Source: Blattamonas nauphoetae
Taxonomy: Eukaryota; Preaxostyla; Oxymonadida
Length of the DNA: 48,830 nucleotides
Direction: 5' to 3'
Assembly: GCA_033064195.1 (NCBI GenBank)
Contig: JARBJD010000450.1
Span: 1-48,830 of the forward strand
Positions 1 to 9,579 of the stretch are shown here, piece by piece. Under the pieces are notes generated by a model that saw nothing but the letters and a program-made list of their open reading frames with translations, ran no database searches and had not been told where the DNA came from. Each line of letters opens with the position of its first letter. The stretch's first letter is position 1. A program made the position numbers and the translations under genes.

Positions 1-743
1 AAAGAGCTCATGCTTCGTCAGAAAGAATGTGAACTTTGGTTGTCGATTCTCTAGTAACAAGTCCATCATTGTCATTCTATTTTTGATGTTCTACGTTCAC
101 CTAAGATCCTACGACAATCATCAAGGAGGATAATTGTTTGAAGATTCTTCACTGAGAAGTCATCGATGTAAAGTGCATCTAAGAGATCCTCTGCATTCAT
201 CAGTGATTCGATCTTGCCACTGGTTGTCTATAATTTCTTCATACGCTGCTTTTGATTGAGAGAGTTCCAAAAGAAATGGTAGTGCTTCATCGTATTTGAC
301 TTTCACATATGGAACGTTCAGTATTGGTTTGAACTTATCGAATGTTGGATCAATGTTCTTATCAGTGACGAAGACATACAGATGGAATAGTTCGTTTCTG
401 ACTTGAACATTCTGGAGCTTGGCAACTCTCGAAGAGCATTGAATGTCTTTCCACTTCCTCTGTTTCCAACAAGGACATTGACACTGTTGCGATTGAAATT
501 TAGGTCTGGATGTATTTGTGATTGAACTTCATGAGTAACATTCCTATTTGATGCTTCACTCAATTTAGCATTCACGTAAGCGAAGAGGGTTCCACCCTCC
601 GCGAAACAAAAGGTTTTGTTGTTGAAGATACGGGCTGTGCCCTCAGAATGGAATTCGTTCTTTTCATTTATGATTTCTCTAATTAAAATATAGTTTTGGA
701 TTTTTATTTTGTATGAAAACACAATGTCGAAGATACAATACAT
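1..743 (-). pseudogene. Genome-packaging ATPase, C-terminal part (element gene, broken)
   Basis: The minus strand encodes a Walker A P-loop of the form GNRGSGKT (near 440-465) and further on a hydrophobic stretch ending in LLDD, which suits a Walker B motif. This is the layout of the FtsK/HerA (A32-like) ATPases that pump DNA into Polinton and related virus capsids. The gene points away from the capsid genes and runs off the left edge. The N-terminal part lacks a convincing family match. It looks broken. The identification rests on the P-loop, the second motif and the capsid neighbourhood. Confidence 0.6.
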
Positions 744-800
744 TCCCGCAAAGAGAAAAGCACCAGCGAAGAAACCGAAAATGAGATATGAACAGGGGCT

Positions 801-1666
801 TTGGATGCAATGAAAAGAATCTATGCTGATGATGACATTCGCACCAAATTCAATTCTGCACTCAGTAGTGTTCCATCAGCTTTAGAATACATTGAAAGGA
901 CTGGACAAAACTGGAGAGTGGAAATGGAGAAACATGGGAAAGTTCCTGATGTGATGATTTATGACAAAGAAAACGGAGATCTGGTTGCAGCAAATGGTTT
1001 CATGCTTGCATCATACAACAGTCGACCTGTCGTCGAGATACTATTCAATGAATCCAACACCAGATATGCGAAGACAAACACCATATTCATCATTTCGTCA
1101 AGATCATGGAAGAAGAATCAAAGCTGCACACAACAACTTCCTCAAGAGTGGGAGTATGATTTGCCTGGAAACTATCGTGAAGTCAACTACCAAGAAATGC
1201 AAGCACAACGATCACAAACGTTTGCAATCATGAAGAAAGCTGTTGGTGAATTCATGAATGATACTTTGAAGCTGTATCGAGCCAGTCGAGAACAACTGCA
1301 GACACTGGGAAAGGAGTGTTGGACAATATTTTCAATTCCATTCAGTCTAAAGTTGCATCAAAGATGTGGGATCAGTGGCTTGAAGACTATGTTGAAGGTT
1401 TCATCAGTTCAAATCCAGATCATCAGAGAACGAAAGCAAGAAAAGCGTTTAAGGAACAAATTCATCCACAGTTTCTCGAAATCATCACAAAAACAGAAGA
1501 TTTGCAAACTTTCCTTGGTCGTTATTCAGCAAACATCTCAACATTTGTGAATCAACTGACATCTGAAGCATATCGAACAAGAGATGTGGTTCAATACCAA
1601 ACAGGATATATGCCCGAATATGCTCGATTTGCACACTTACAGAAAGAAATGGGAGAAAGTGGTTAA
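801..1666 (+). pseudogene. Element ORF of unknown function (broken)
   Basis: This is a coding-like region of about 290 codons, rich in charged residues, between the ATPase and the next element ORF. I do not recognise a domain. The 3' part is strongly charged and helical in character. It ends just before the T-rich box that precedes the ORF at 1704, so it belongs to the same element gene series. The reading looks broken. Confidence 0.45.
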
Positions 1667-1703
1667 CTAAAAGATAAATATCAATTTTTTATTTTTATAG
1701 AAA

Positions 1704-2294
1704 GTGATGCAACCAATTCTAAGTTGTCAATTTACGAAACACACAAGTTCTTCTTCAGTTCCAACGTCAATCACCAACAATGTCATCATCGACAATAAAG
1801 GAGCATCTTCTGGAAGACCAAAGCTCGAAGATCGAAATGAACAAGGTGCAAATGTCGAACTAGAGAATGTTCCAGGTACGTATGATCCACCACCAATGGA
1901 GATCTATCCATCAGCACCAATCCAAAGCCGTTCAATTCCACTGCGAGAATACACTTCTAACATTTCAGCATTCAAAGACCAACTACTGCTTGTGTACAAA
2001 AATGCGTTTGCATGTGAAAAGAAACTATTGAATAATCTCATTGAACCATCGAAGAAACTGATCACAAACCAAAGTGATTTATGTGCTCTGATTGCGACTC
2101 TCACTGGGATCAATGATGTGGTGATTGAATTGGATGATTTGTCTGACAAGTGCCTATGTCTGAATAAACTCCCCATCTTTCGAACCATTTTCAAGATCCT
2201 TGTTGGTGGTAAAGACATGAGCATTGCCTTCAATGAAGCATACAACACAATCCTCAATTATGGAATTTCACTGACGAAAGCAATTCCTCGGTAG
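1704..2294 (+). CDS. Element ORF, 196 aa, possible virion protein
   Basis: This is an uninterrupted ORF preceded within 20 bp by the element's T-rich box (TTTTTTATTTTTATAG at about 1685-1700). The first 80 residues are Ser/Pro/Asn-rich and look disordered, with a run PPPMEIYPSAP. The rest is helical and hydrophobic (for example LLLVYKNAF and IFKILVGG), which would fit a capsid-associated or core protein. No known family is recognised. The position between the packaging ATPase and the capsid genes suits a structural or maturation role, but that is inferred from context only. Confidence 0.5.
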   Translation: MMQPILSCQFTKHTSSSSVPTSITNNVIIDNKGASSGRPKLEDRNEQGANVELENVPGTYDPPPMEIYPSAPIQSRSIPLREYTSNISAFKDQLLLVYKNAFACEKKLLNNLIEPSKKLITNQSDLCALIATLTGINDVVIELDDLSDKCLCLNKLPIFRTIFKILVGGKDMSIAFNEAYNTILNYGISLTKAIPR

Positions 2295-2329
2295 AATATT
2301 TAATGAATTGTATTTTTATTTTTACATAA

Positions 2330-2655
2330 ATGGCACCAGGAAGTTTCAACAAACTCAAAATATTGGCAAACAGTTCTTTCAATTCATCAAACCATTAGCT
2401 CCATCACTGCTTTAGGTTGGAGGTGGTTTGCTCTCACAGACGAACAACAAGTTTGGACAAACAGCAGGAGGAATACTCAGTGGTTCGGAGGAATGATGGA
2501 TGTATACCAGCAGAACAAGGCAATCAATCGAGCAACAGATGATTGTCTCGCCAGACGAACCACAGGTGAGAGATTATGAACCACCACGAAATGGACGGTA
2601 TTCAAACGATGACATGCCTCAATCGTCAAATTCCAAAATTCAATTCAAAGGATTT
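2330..2655 (+). pseudogene. Small element ORF beginning MAPG (broken)
   Basis: A start codon lies directly after the box TATTTTTACATAA, and the first codons read MAPGSFNKL. The next element ORF at 2692 begins the same way (MAPGWLSKL) after the same box, so the two are probably an old tandem duplication. The remainder keeps a coding flavour but looks broken. Short proteins of this kind in related elements are often minor virion components; that role is inferred. Confidence 0.4.
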
Positions 2656-2691
2656 TAATTTGTTTATGTTCTAGTTTTTATTTTTACATAA

Positions 2692-2993
2692 ATGGCACCA
2701 GGTTGGTTATCAAAATTAGCAGCAGTTGGCAAAACATACTCAGAGTTGGAGCTCCATTTCTGACTCTCATTCCCTTCGTTGGACCACCTATTTCGAAGGT
2801 TGCACAGACGGGTGTTGAGATGATTCCAGATGTTAAATCGGATCAGCAAATCCATGCAGAAAAGATGGCTCAGTATGAGCAAGCAATGAATGAAGGAAAC
2901 ACTGCATGTTGCGAACAAGCTCAGAGGAGAAATACTGAGACTGGAAGAAAAGCTGAAGCCGAAAGCAAAGAAGAAGAAACTGAAAAGAAATAA
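2692..2993 (+). pseudogene. Small amphipathic virion-type ORF (element gene, broken)
   Basis: The start follows the box TTTTTATTTTTACATAA with no gap. The central part contains a hydrophobic segment (LTLIPFVGPPISKVAQ), and the last 40 residues are Lys/Glu-rich and probably coiled. A short protein with an amphipathic segment and a charged tail, encoded next to the capsid genes, resembles the minor membrane-active virion proteins of adenovirus-like and Polinton-like elements. No sequence family is recognised. It looks broken near its beginning. Confidence 0.4.
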
Positions 2994-3019
2994 GCAATAT
3001 TGTTTTTTATTTTGATAAA

Positions 3020-4894
3020 ATGAACTCGCATTTAACACATCTGACAAACAAAAGAACTGGAGCATCATCATTGGACTGGAAAGACAACAGGATCAATCAA
3101 GTACACAAGAGATGACATTGGTCAAATACAACAGCAACTCATGTCTGAACATCACATCAATTACCTTCTGAATGATGGAGCACACAGTACTTCTATTCAA
3201 GAATTGAAACCATCAGAGAATTCACGATTCTACAAAGCGCCGGACAAGTGATAATCATTCCATTGACTGGTAATCAAGACATTTGTCAAATCGATGATTC
3301 CTTCATTACTTTCACAATGACAGCGACATTGAAAGTCAATAACTGGAAACAAACTGCAGGTAAAATTGGCTCGTACATGAATGAAAGGATATTCATCTTC
3401 GTTGGACTCAAACATTCGGCATCCATCTTTCGTGACCTTACTGTTCTTCACAACAATCAGAGAACAATCAGCACAACAACCAATGACGAATCAATGGAGT
3501 CTCACATCTACAATATGATCAAACCGAAGAGTCAATTGAGAATCGAAAGCATTGTCACACACCTTGGCAAAATGCTTGGAATCATGATGAATCGGTTGCT
3601 GGTGTGTATATTCCATTATCAGACTTCACAACAACATCCGGAACAGGAGTTTCAAGACACTATTGATGTGCCAATTCGTGTGTCGATTAATCTTGAAGAT
3701 CTTCTGATATTCTCAGGGATGACTGACTATCCAAGATGTCTTTGAGATCTGAAATTGAGTGTCACATAAATGAAGATGCATTCGTGTGTTGTCCCAGAAT
3801 CCTGAACTGACATTGAAGAATACACTCGTTCTTGATCAGTGAATATACATCAAAGTTACCTCCCATCCGAGATTCACTTGTTTGTTGTAATCGTGATCGT
3901 CCAACCTTCATTCCATATCTCGTCCCCATGTACAAAGAACTTCGTTCAAATCGGTCAATCATTTAAGATCATGGCAGTCAAACAAGATTGTGAATATACA
4001 CATCCGACTGGTATTACCTCGAACCTTCCCTGATGAACAATACATTTCTCTCAACATTATGGATTATCGCATTGATGATGTGTATTGCATGAGTGCTGGA
4101 TACAAAATGAAAGAAATTGCGAAAGAGAATCTGAAGAAAATGTATCAGGATCGTCCTGGAACAATTCCAGCTGAAAGTTCTCATTCTATCCATTTCAGAA
4201 GACACCAACGGCAACAGGAATTGATTGTACTCAGCAAATGGTTCTCGTTAATGCCAAGGGACACCATGCTTCTCTTCCGTCACTATGATAATGAAGTCAC
4301 ATGTTTCCATAATCCAATGCAGAAGAATATCCAAGTGAATCTCCTCAACAAATACTATCCAGAACAACCGACTACAACTATTGGAGCTCGCTTATATCAG
4401 TTTGCATTGTCGACTCTCAATCTTGATTCATACCTTACTGTTCCAGATGATTTGGAGCGATCACTGACGGATTCTCTCGTTCAAGAGAAACTCACTGGTG
4501 ATCAGAATTATCCAAATGAAACAATGACAAGAGTGCGACCGATTCATGACAATTCTGACTTCCTATTATGCTTTTCAACACAACGAAGTGGATGTCCAAC
4601 AAACTGTAATGATTCGATCAGTTCCAGAGGTCAGAATGTTCCAGTCACTTTGAGATCTCAGCCAATATATCAAGGAGGATTGACACATACTATAATGTTC
4701 TAAATCCAAGTCAGCAAATTGATAAAAGCGATGGTTTTACGACAAAATGTACACATCCTCCTGCACCCATTTTAGCAACAACTGCAACAACTTGGTGGGT
4801 ATTCCGATACAGCAATGGTGAACCGAAAGTTGAGTACTATCCAAATCACACACTGAAAGCGTTGCACAAGGAACTTGGAATACTGAAATCTTAA
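3020..4894 (+). pseudogene. Second capsid-like gene, decayed paralogue of the major capsid gene
   Basis: The start lies right after a TTTTTTATTTTGATAA box, and the region is as long as the major capsid gene that follows. Its last 45 codons (PPAPILA, then TTWWVFRYSNGEPKVEYY) line up with the major capsid C-terminus (PPPPILA, then ATYWLFWIENGQPRVRYV). Other shared segments include a DDLERSLTDSL-type helix and a V(R)PxxDxSxFxxxF strand near the end. I read it as a duplicated capsid gene. It could alternatively be a distinct capsid protein such as a penton. It looks broken in a few places. Confidence 0.6.
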
Positions 4895-4921
4895 AACAGG
4901 AAAAGAAAATCATGATATTGT

Positions 4922-4940
4922 ATTTTTTATTTTTCTATAA
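4922..4940 (+). promoter_or_regulatory. T-rich box upstream of the major capsid ORF
   Basis: TTTTTTATTTTTCTATAA directly abuts the capsid ATG. Closely similar boxes end 0-10 bp before other element ORFs (about 1685-1703, 2311-2329, 2675-2691, 3002-3019 and 6641-6655), and A/T-rich forms precede the minus-strand ORFs. A motif repeated at this fixed place suggests an element-specific promoter; that is inference. Confidence 0.5.
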
Positions 4941-6623
4941 ATGAGAAGTATCAGATCAAATCAATCAAAGGTAACATCGACATTAATTGAGCAAATCGAA
5001 GTGCAATCATACATGCCAAAACAGTGGGATTCCGAGCCGCACGTTTATTCTATTCAAGAAGTGCATCCAACTAATCCTCCCATGCCATGCAGAATTGGAG
5101 ATGAAATTGAAGTTCCACTGTGCTATGACGGACATGATGTGACTGAGTTTGCGAAGAGTCATTTGCGTATCGATCTCACAGTTCCTGTTCCTTATTCGAA
5201 ACCAACGAGTGCATCTGGGCAATATGTTGGAATGTATGGAATGTTCTACGGATTTAAATCATCATCAGATGCAATTCGAGATATGAGACTCGTCGACAGT
5301 CAAGGAAACATCATTGATAATACACTTCAGAATAATCACATCCACGAATCGTTTCTGTATCACACTTTCAAGTCACATGAAGAGAAAAACAACATGAAGC
5401 ATTGCTACAGTCTTTGGGAAAATGTTCAGAGAATGGATCCAAGTGTGTGTGGATACTATCATTGTCCAGTCGATGCTGCTTCTTCTAACATCACATTTAC
5501 GATTCCACCGGTCATTCCATTTGTGAATCTCCTGCCATTAAGTACTTTCGATCAGTATCCAAATTCCATCTTTGGCAATCTCCGATTGAGATTTCATTTA
5601 ACAACTGATTCACTTGTGTATTGTCCTATTAGAGTTTCCACAATCGTAAGGAAAACACTTGAAAACAGTATCGATCAAAATCCAAGTAAATCGATATCAA
5701 CTCTGTCAACTCAATCCCAAACAGAATTAATGTACGATGGAGACTTCTCGACATTGACTCAAGAATTTACACAAATCGGGAATCCAGTTCAACGAATTCA
5801 ATATTTTCAACCGGCATCATCAGGTACTGTGAAATACATCGCTACATCGCCAGACACTTCCACTGTTCTTTCTTCATCAGTGGATAAAGTCACTTCGATT
5901 TGCTATGGATATCAAATGACTGATGCAACAAAGCAATCTCTCTTCAACACATATTCAAAGACTCTTTATGTTCTGAAAGCTGAAAGAATTGACACACAAT
6001 CGTTCCAACCAAAAGCAAATGCCATGGGAGTCAGATCAAACATCAGCATCAAACTCAACAATCTCATGAATCTGATGTGCTTATTCCCTGAAAGACCAAA
6101 TGAATGTACAGTCTTCAGAAATCCTCAATATGTTGGTCAATTCGAAATGCTTGGATCCAACTTTCCCAATTTCCCGATGTCAACTATATCACCAGAGTTC
6201 TATCAAATGATGATGGTGAATGGTGATTTCATTGGTTGTTCAGCAACAGAAGAGTTTGAGAATTCAATTTGTTCCACTCGAGTATTTCACGACAGAGGAG
6301 CTGACTACAAGAGAACAAGACCAGTCACGGATGCGACTTCTTTCACATTCATGGTTCCAACAGATCGAAGTGAAATTGCTGGTGGAGAAGAAGGAATCTC
6401 GACAGCAGAATCAGTTAATATTGTCTACAGAGGAACACCAATCAAACAGGGAGAGCTTGATCCATATTTCACATCAACTCCAGAAGGTCCTCCTCCACCA
6501 ATTCTCGCACTACATCAAGCAACATACTGGCTGTTCTGGATTGAGAATGGACAGCCACGAGTGCGATATGTCATTGATCGTCGACTCCAAGAAGCATACG
6601 AAGAAGTGAAGAGAGGTTATTGA
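4941..6623 (+). CDS. MCP: Major capsid protein, double-jelly-roll type (virus element)
   Basis: This is an uninterrupted 560-aa ORF, the usual length for Polinton-type major capsid proteins. It is rich in beta-strand-like segments (LRIDLTVPVPY, ITFTIPPVIPFVNLLPL, NLRLRFHLTTDSLVY, FTFMVPTDR) separated by Asn/Ser/Pro-rich loops, and has a Tyr/Arg-rich C-terminus. The protein would self-assemble as trimers into an icosahedral shell. It sits between a capsid paralogue and a small ORF, each with its own T-rich box. I assign the family from length, strand pattern, gene order and the ATPase neighbour; no signature motif is decisive. The ORF itself looks whole. Confidence 0.65.
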   Translation: MRSIRSNQSKVTSTLIEQIEVQSYMPKQWDSEPHVYSIQEVHPTNPPMPCRIGDEIEVPLCYDGHDVTEFAKSHLRIDLTVPVPYSKPTSASGQYVGMYGMFYGFKSSSDAIRDMRLVDSQGNIIDNTLQNNHIHESFLYHTFKSHEEKNNMKHCYSLWENVQRMDPSVCGYYHCPVDAASSNITFTIPPVIPFVNLLPLSTFDQYPNSIFGNLRLRFHLTTDSLVYCPIRVSTIVRKTLENSIDQNPSKSISTLSTQSQTELMYDGDFSTLTQEFTQIGNPVQRIQYFQPASSGTVKYIATSPDTSTVLSSSVDKVTSICYGYQMTDATKQSLFNTYSKTLYVLKAERIDTQSFQPKANAMGVRSNISIKLNNLMNLMCLFPERPNECTVFRNPQYVGQFEMLGSNFPNFPMSTISPEFYQMMMVNGDFIGCSATEEFENSICSTRVFHDRGADYKRTRPVTDATSFTFMVPTDRSEIAGGEEGISTAESVNIVYRGTPIKQGELDPYFTSTPEGPPPPILALHQATYWLFWIENGQPRVRYVIDRRLQEAYEEVKRGY

Positions 6624-6663
6624 ATAGAACAAATGTGATATTTTATTTTTGTAGAAATCACAA

Positions 6664-7074
6664 ATGGTGAAGCGATACTTCTCAATTCAGAATTCTCACA
6701 CTGCTCAACTCCCTCCTGATTTTACCAATTCTAGGAAACAAAAGTACATCTACTTTCTTGACTGCAAACTCATCCATGTGAAGGAAGAGATTACTGGTTC
6801 AACAATAGTGATTTCAAAGGATATTCCACAGCACATCACAATCCATGGTGATTGGATTCAGACTGATGCACACAATGATTCTTATGTTGCTTTCTGCAAC
6901 GAACAGATTGCGAAGCGAAAGAAGTGGGAATTAAGCACTCGACAATCAATTGTGAAGATCTGGTTCAAAGACAGTTCTGGTGAATCAATTGAGATGGAAA
7001 CATCGGAAACAATCAATGGAAAAATAATCAAAGAGTATTATGAATTTCTGGTTGATCTCATGTTGGAGTACTAG
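6664..7074 (+). CDS. Element ORF, 136 aa, unknown
   Basis: This is an uninterrupted ORF 40 bp after the capsid gene, with the box TTTTATTTTTGTAG about 10 bp before the start. The protein alternates short beta-like strands (KYIYFLDCKLIHV, STIVISKDI, HITIHGDWI) with charged turns and ends in a hydrophobic helix. No family is recognised. Its end lies 10 bp from the end of the convergent fibre-like gene. A small virion or capsid-decorating role is possible from position. Confidence 0.5.
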   Translation: MVKRYFSIQNSHTAQLPPDFTNSRKQKYIYFLDCKLIHVKEEITGSTIVISKDIPQHITIHGDWIQTDAHNDSYVAFCNEQIAKRKKWELSTRQSIVKIWFKDSSGESIEMETSETINGKIIKEYYEFLVDLMLEY

Positions 7075-7084
7075 TCAGTGAATT

Positions 7085-7978
7085 CTATTTTTGAATGAGT
7101 TCATTAATGATTGTCTGTTGTTGCCCAACAATAGAGCACAATTCCTGAATTGCTTTGATACAGAAGCAAGAGAGTTCTGCATAATCAACTTGAAGACAGT
7201 CTGGATTTGAATCATTTACGACTTCAGGAAATATTTCTTGGATCTGTTGAGCAATCACACCAATGTGTTTCTTCTCACTTTCCTTCTTCAAGCATTCACA
7301 TTTCTCTTTGCAGTTCTTCAAGTGCTCTTCATCTGTCTCATTTTCTATTTGCTTTGTGACTTTGCTGATCTTCGAGTCGAATGTGTTGAACTGATACTGC
7401 ACAATTTCGACTTTATTCAGTTGCTCAAGAACATCGGGGTATGGTTCAATATTTCTTTTGACTCTTCTGTCTGACAACTGAGAAAAACCCCCTGTTGGTG
7501 ATATTGAAAATACTCCTGAACCAGTGTCCTCATCGTAGTAATAGAGTGCTGGTTTGTCACAGGGAGACCACATAATTATTCCATCACCATTGAACTGAAT
7601 TCCAGAAGTTTCTGCAATCGATTGTGAGATTGATATGCCAGACTTAAATGTTGAAGCCGGATATATTCCAGGATACTTCGGAAGTGATCCTTCTGAGATA
7701 TTCCACTTCGCTCCATTAACATTTATCAATCCTCCAATTTCTGGTGTCGCAATACCAGCTGAACAACTGATTGATCCGTTTGTGCTTACCACTTTTTGGA
7801 TTGAGGATATCGCTGTCTGCTGTGCTTCAGTTGTCTTCTTAAGTGTGTCGACTTCTTCTTGATTCGTTTCCAATTCCGTCTGTAGTGAGTGAATGACTGC
7901 TGCATTCTCAGCGATCGTCGACAGATTATGATCAATCATTTTCTCAATCATTTGTGAATTGTATTTTTGTCGATTCAT
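7085..7978 (-). CDS. Fibre-like protein with C-terminal peptidase S74 chaperone domain (virus element)
   Basis: This is a 297-aa ORF. Residues 10-70 form a heptad-rich coiled coil (MIDHNLSTIAENAAVIHSLQ onward). The middle is Gly/Ser-rich like a trimeric shaft. The last 130 residues are an intramolecular chaperone of the peptidase S74 family: a SDRRVKRNIEP motif (Ser and Lys of the self-cleaving pair), an IEN-type helix, and HIGVIAQQIQEIFPEVV, which is typical of the domain. In phages and large viruses this domain trimerises tail or receptor fibres and then cleaves itself off. Its place after the capsid gene suggests a host-attachment fibre. The ORF looks whole. An A/T-rich box lies just upstream on the minus strand. 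Confidence 0.75.
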   Translation of the reverse strand: MNRQKYNSQMIEKMIDHNLSTIAENAAVIHSLQTELETNQEEVDTLKKTTEAQQTAISSIQKVVSTNGSISCSAGIATPEIGGLINVNGAKWNISEGSLPKYPGIYPASTFKSGISISQSIAETSGIQFNGDGIIMWSPCDKPALYYYDEDTGSGVFSISPTGGFSQLSDRRVKRNIEPYPDVLEQLNKVEIVQYQFNTFDSKISKVTKQIENETDEEHLKNCKEKCECLKKESEKKHIGVIAQQIQEIFPEVVNDSNPDCLQVDYAELSCFCIKAIQELCSIVGQQQTIINELIQK

Positions 7979-8064
7979 TTTTTATTTGCTCTTTCATTGA
8001 AATTAAAAAAGACAAAAATAGACGTTGAGTAGTTCCTGTTCATGTTCGTGTGAGTTTCCTATGG

Positions 8065-8335
8065 ACACCCCGATACCCCTTTGGGGACGATCTATCTCAA
8101 TCCTTCTCAATGACTGCTACGCTCTCACAGAGAATAGCGAAGTCCTTGAAGGGATAAGTCTTGGGTGGGCATGATTTTCGGTCAAACTCTCTGTCGAGAA
8201 TCTGAAGCCAACATGAACCCCGGGGACAATCTTTCGATCATCCGTCTCCAATCCAACCTTCAATTCGTTCTACGCATCAGTCACGAGGGCACCATTTAGC
8301 CTGAGTATCTTGGAACATTACGTCGAGGTCTCACA
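8065..8335 (+). repeat. Direct repeat, copy 1
   Basis: The segment from GACACCCCGATACCCCTTTG to ATTACGTCGAGGTCTCACAC recurs at about 8990-9245 in the same orientation. Shared blocks include AAGTCTTGGGTGGGCATGAT, CAACATGAACCCCGGGG, CCTTCAATTCGTTCTACGCA and GTCACGAGGGCACCATTT. It has no open frame. The two copies flank the minus-strand ORF at 8421-8732. Confidence 0.8.
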
Positions 8336-8420
8336 CTTGCACTAACAGGACCTACTCTTCATATGCAAAATAAAAAATTCAAATAAAAAAAAATCAGCGT
8401 TAGTTGTGTGAACACCCAAA

Positions 8421-8732
8421 TCATCCCAAATTCTTCTCTGAAAGAAAAGGAACCTGCTTGTACTCACCAACGAGCTCACAGTTGTACTTCCTCAGTTCAT
8501 TCTCAACAAACGATTGAGTGTAGTGTCGACGTTGTGACATGTGTGGTCTGTTTCCTTGATTCCACAACTTTGGCTTTATCCTCCACTCTACACCTTCATG
8601 AACATAGATGACTGGGATATTATGTCTGACATACTCTGAGACAAGTTCACAGTTCTCTTCTTTCATTGACTGAATCAAAGCTTGCTTGGCATCTGTTCGA
8701 CGTCGTTCGTATGTAGTATTCACTGTTGTCAT
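8421..8732 (-). CDS. Small ORF, 103 aa, probably element-borne
   Basis: The ORF encodes a basic, helical protein with two copies of a short repeat: NCELVSEYV near residue 28 and NCELVGEYK near residue 86. An A/T-rich stretch like that in front of the other minus-strand element genes lies just upstream. It is bracketed by two direct repeats. No family is recognised. The internal repeat and the upstream box support real coding; the function is unknown. Confidence 0.45.
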   Translation of the reverse strand: MTTVNTTYERRRTDAKQALIQSMKEENCELVSEYVRHNIPVIYVHEGVEWRIKPKLWNQGNRPHMSQRRHYTQSFVENELRKYNCELVGEYKQVPFLSEKNLG

Positions 8733-8989
8733 TTAATACAAATTAAAAAATCAAAAAAAAATAAAAAACATAAATGAAATGTGAAGTGAGGTGTTGGAAC
8801 TTTTTATTTCTTGTTCCTTGTTGTGCCAGCTTTCATCTTGCTTCTTTCTTTTTTGTTCTTTCTTTTTTGCTTCTTCCTTCTTTGCAGTGCATGCTTTCAG
8901 TTTCTTCATTCTTTCATTCAATTCATCATTCATTTTTCAATCATTCAATCATTCAATCATTCAATTTTTCAAGTTTGTATGATTGTACC

Positions 8990-9245
8990 ATGAGACAACC
9001 CGATACTCCTTTGGGGATCATTCTATCGTGATCCTACTCAATGACTACTGCTGGCGAATTCCTTGAAGGGTTAAGTCTTGGGTGGGCATGATTTACGGGC
9101 ACATCTAAGTGCGGCCAACATGAACCCCGGGGCGGATTCCTAGAAATCCACCGTCTCCAATTCAACCTTCAATTCGTTCTACGCATTAGTCACGAGGGCA
9201 CCATTTTGCCTGAGTGTCAAGGGAAATTACGTCGAGGTATCATAC
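8990..9245 (+). repeat. Direct repeat, copy 2
   Basis: This is a diverged copy of the segment at 8065-8335, by eye about four fifths identical with small length changes. Neither copy is coding. A short tandem run of ATTCAATC-type units (about 8930-8970) lies just before it, and a (TTTTTGAA)n tract just after. It may mark the outer edge of the virus element or be an unrelated dispersed repeat. Confidence 0.75.
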
Positions 9246-9246
9246 T

Positions 9247-9425
9247 TCAACTTTTTTGGAATTTTTGAATTTTTGAATTTTTGAATTTTGAATTTTTGAA
9301 TTTTTGAATTTTGAATTTTGAATTTTTGAATTTTTGAATTTTTGAATTTTTGAATTTTTGATTTTTTTTAAATTTTTGAAATTGTTTTGGCATTTTGAAA
9401 CTTTTTCATTTTTTTTTGAAATTAA
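9247..9425 (+). repeat. (TTTTTGAA)n low-complexity tract
   Basis: About 15 imperfect units of GAATTTTT/TTTTTGAA are followed by a T-rich stretch. This is simple-sequence DNA with no coding value; the Lys/Asn-rich minus-strand frame through it is an artefact. Confidence 0.85.
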
Positions 9426-9428
9426 GAT

Positions 9429-9502
9429 TGCCCCTCGCCTGAATCGAACCACCCCCTAGAAACGGGTGGCCATGGAAACATACCCACTGAGCTACTAGCT
9501 CC
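9429..9502 (-). other. tRNA-like sequence with pol III A and B boxes
   Basis: On the minus strand, TAGCTCAGTGGG matches the A box and GGTTCGATTCA the B box at tRNA spacing. The 5' and 3' ends (GGAGCTA and AGGGGCA) do not pair as an acceptor stem and the D stem is irregular, so a functional tRNA is unlikely. It could be a tRNA pseudogene or the head of a SINE. Confidence 0.5.
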
Positions 9503-9579
9503 TGAAAATGTTAGTTTCGACCTGTGCCTTATACTCCGAATGTTCAGATCTGCTATATATTCCTTTTATCGTCTACCTA

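Larger units (their letters stand above)
1..8760. mobile_element. Polinton/Maverick-like virus element, right part (fossil)
   Basis: The stretch holds a double-jelly-roll type major capsid ORF, a packaging ATPase end, a second capsid-like reading, small virion-type ORFs and a fibre-like S74 protein, most with a T-rich box just upstream of the start. That gene set fits Polintons and related capsid-bearing elements. The element continues left of the window, so its polymerase, integrase and left terminal repeat cannot be seen, and a polinton-like virus or adintovirus relative is possible. The right end is not defined by a visible terminal inverted repeat; it lies between the last element ORF (8732) and the second direct repeat (9245). 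It looks broken, with roughly five to eight breaks in the visible part, but the capsid and fibre ORFs are uninterrupted, which suggests a fairly young to middle-aged copy. Confidence 0.75.

Noticed and set aside
1-8760. Retroviral or LTR-type element
   Set aside because: No reverse transcriptase, integrase or LTR is visible; capsid, packaging ATPase and S74 genes fit a Polinton-like DNA element.
9240-9452. Lys/Asn-rich minus-strand ORF
   Set aside because: Translation of the (TTTTTGAA)n simple repeat.
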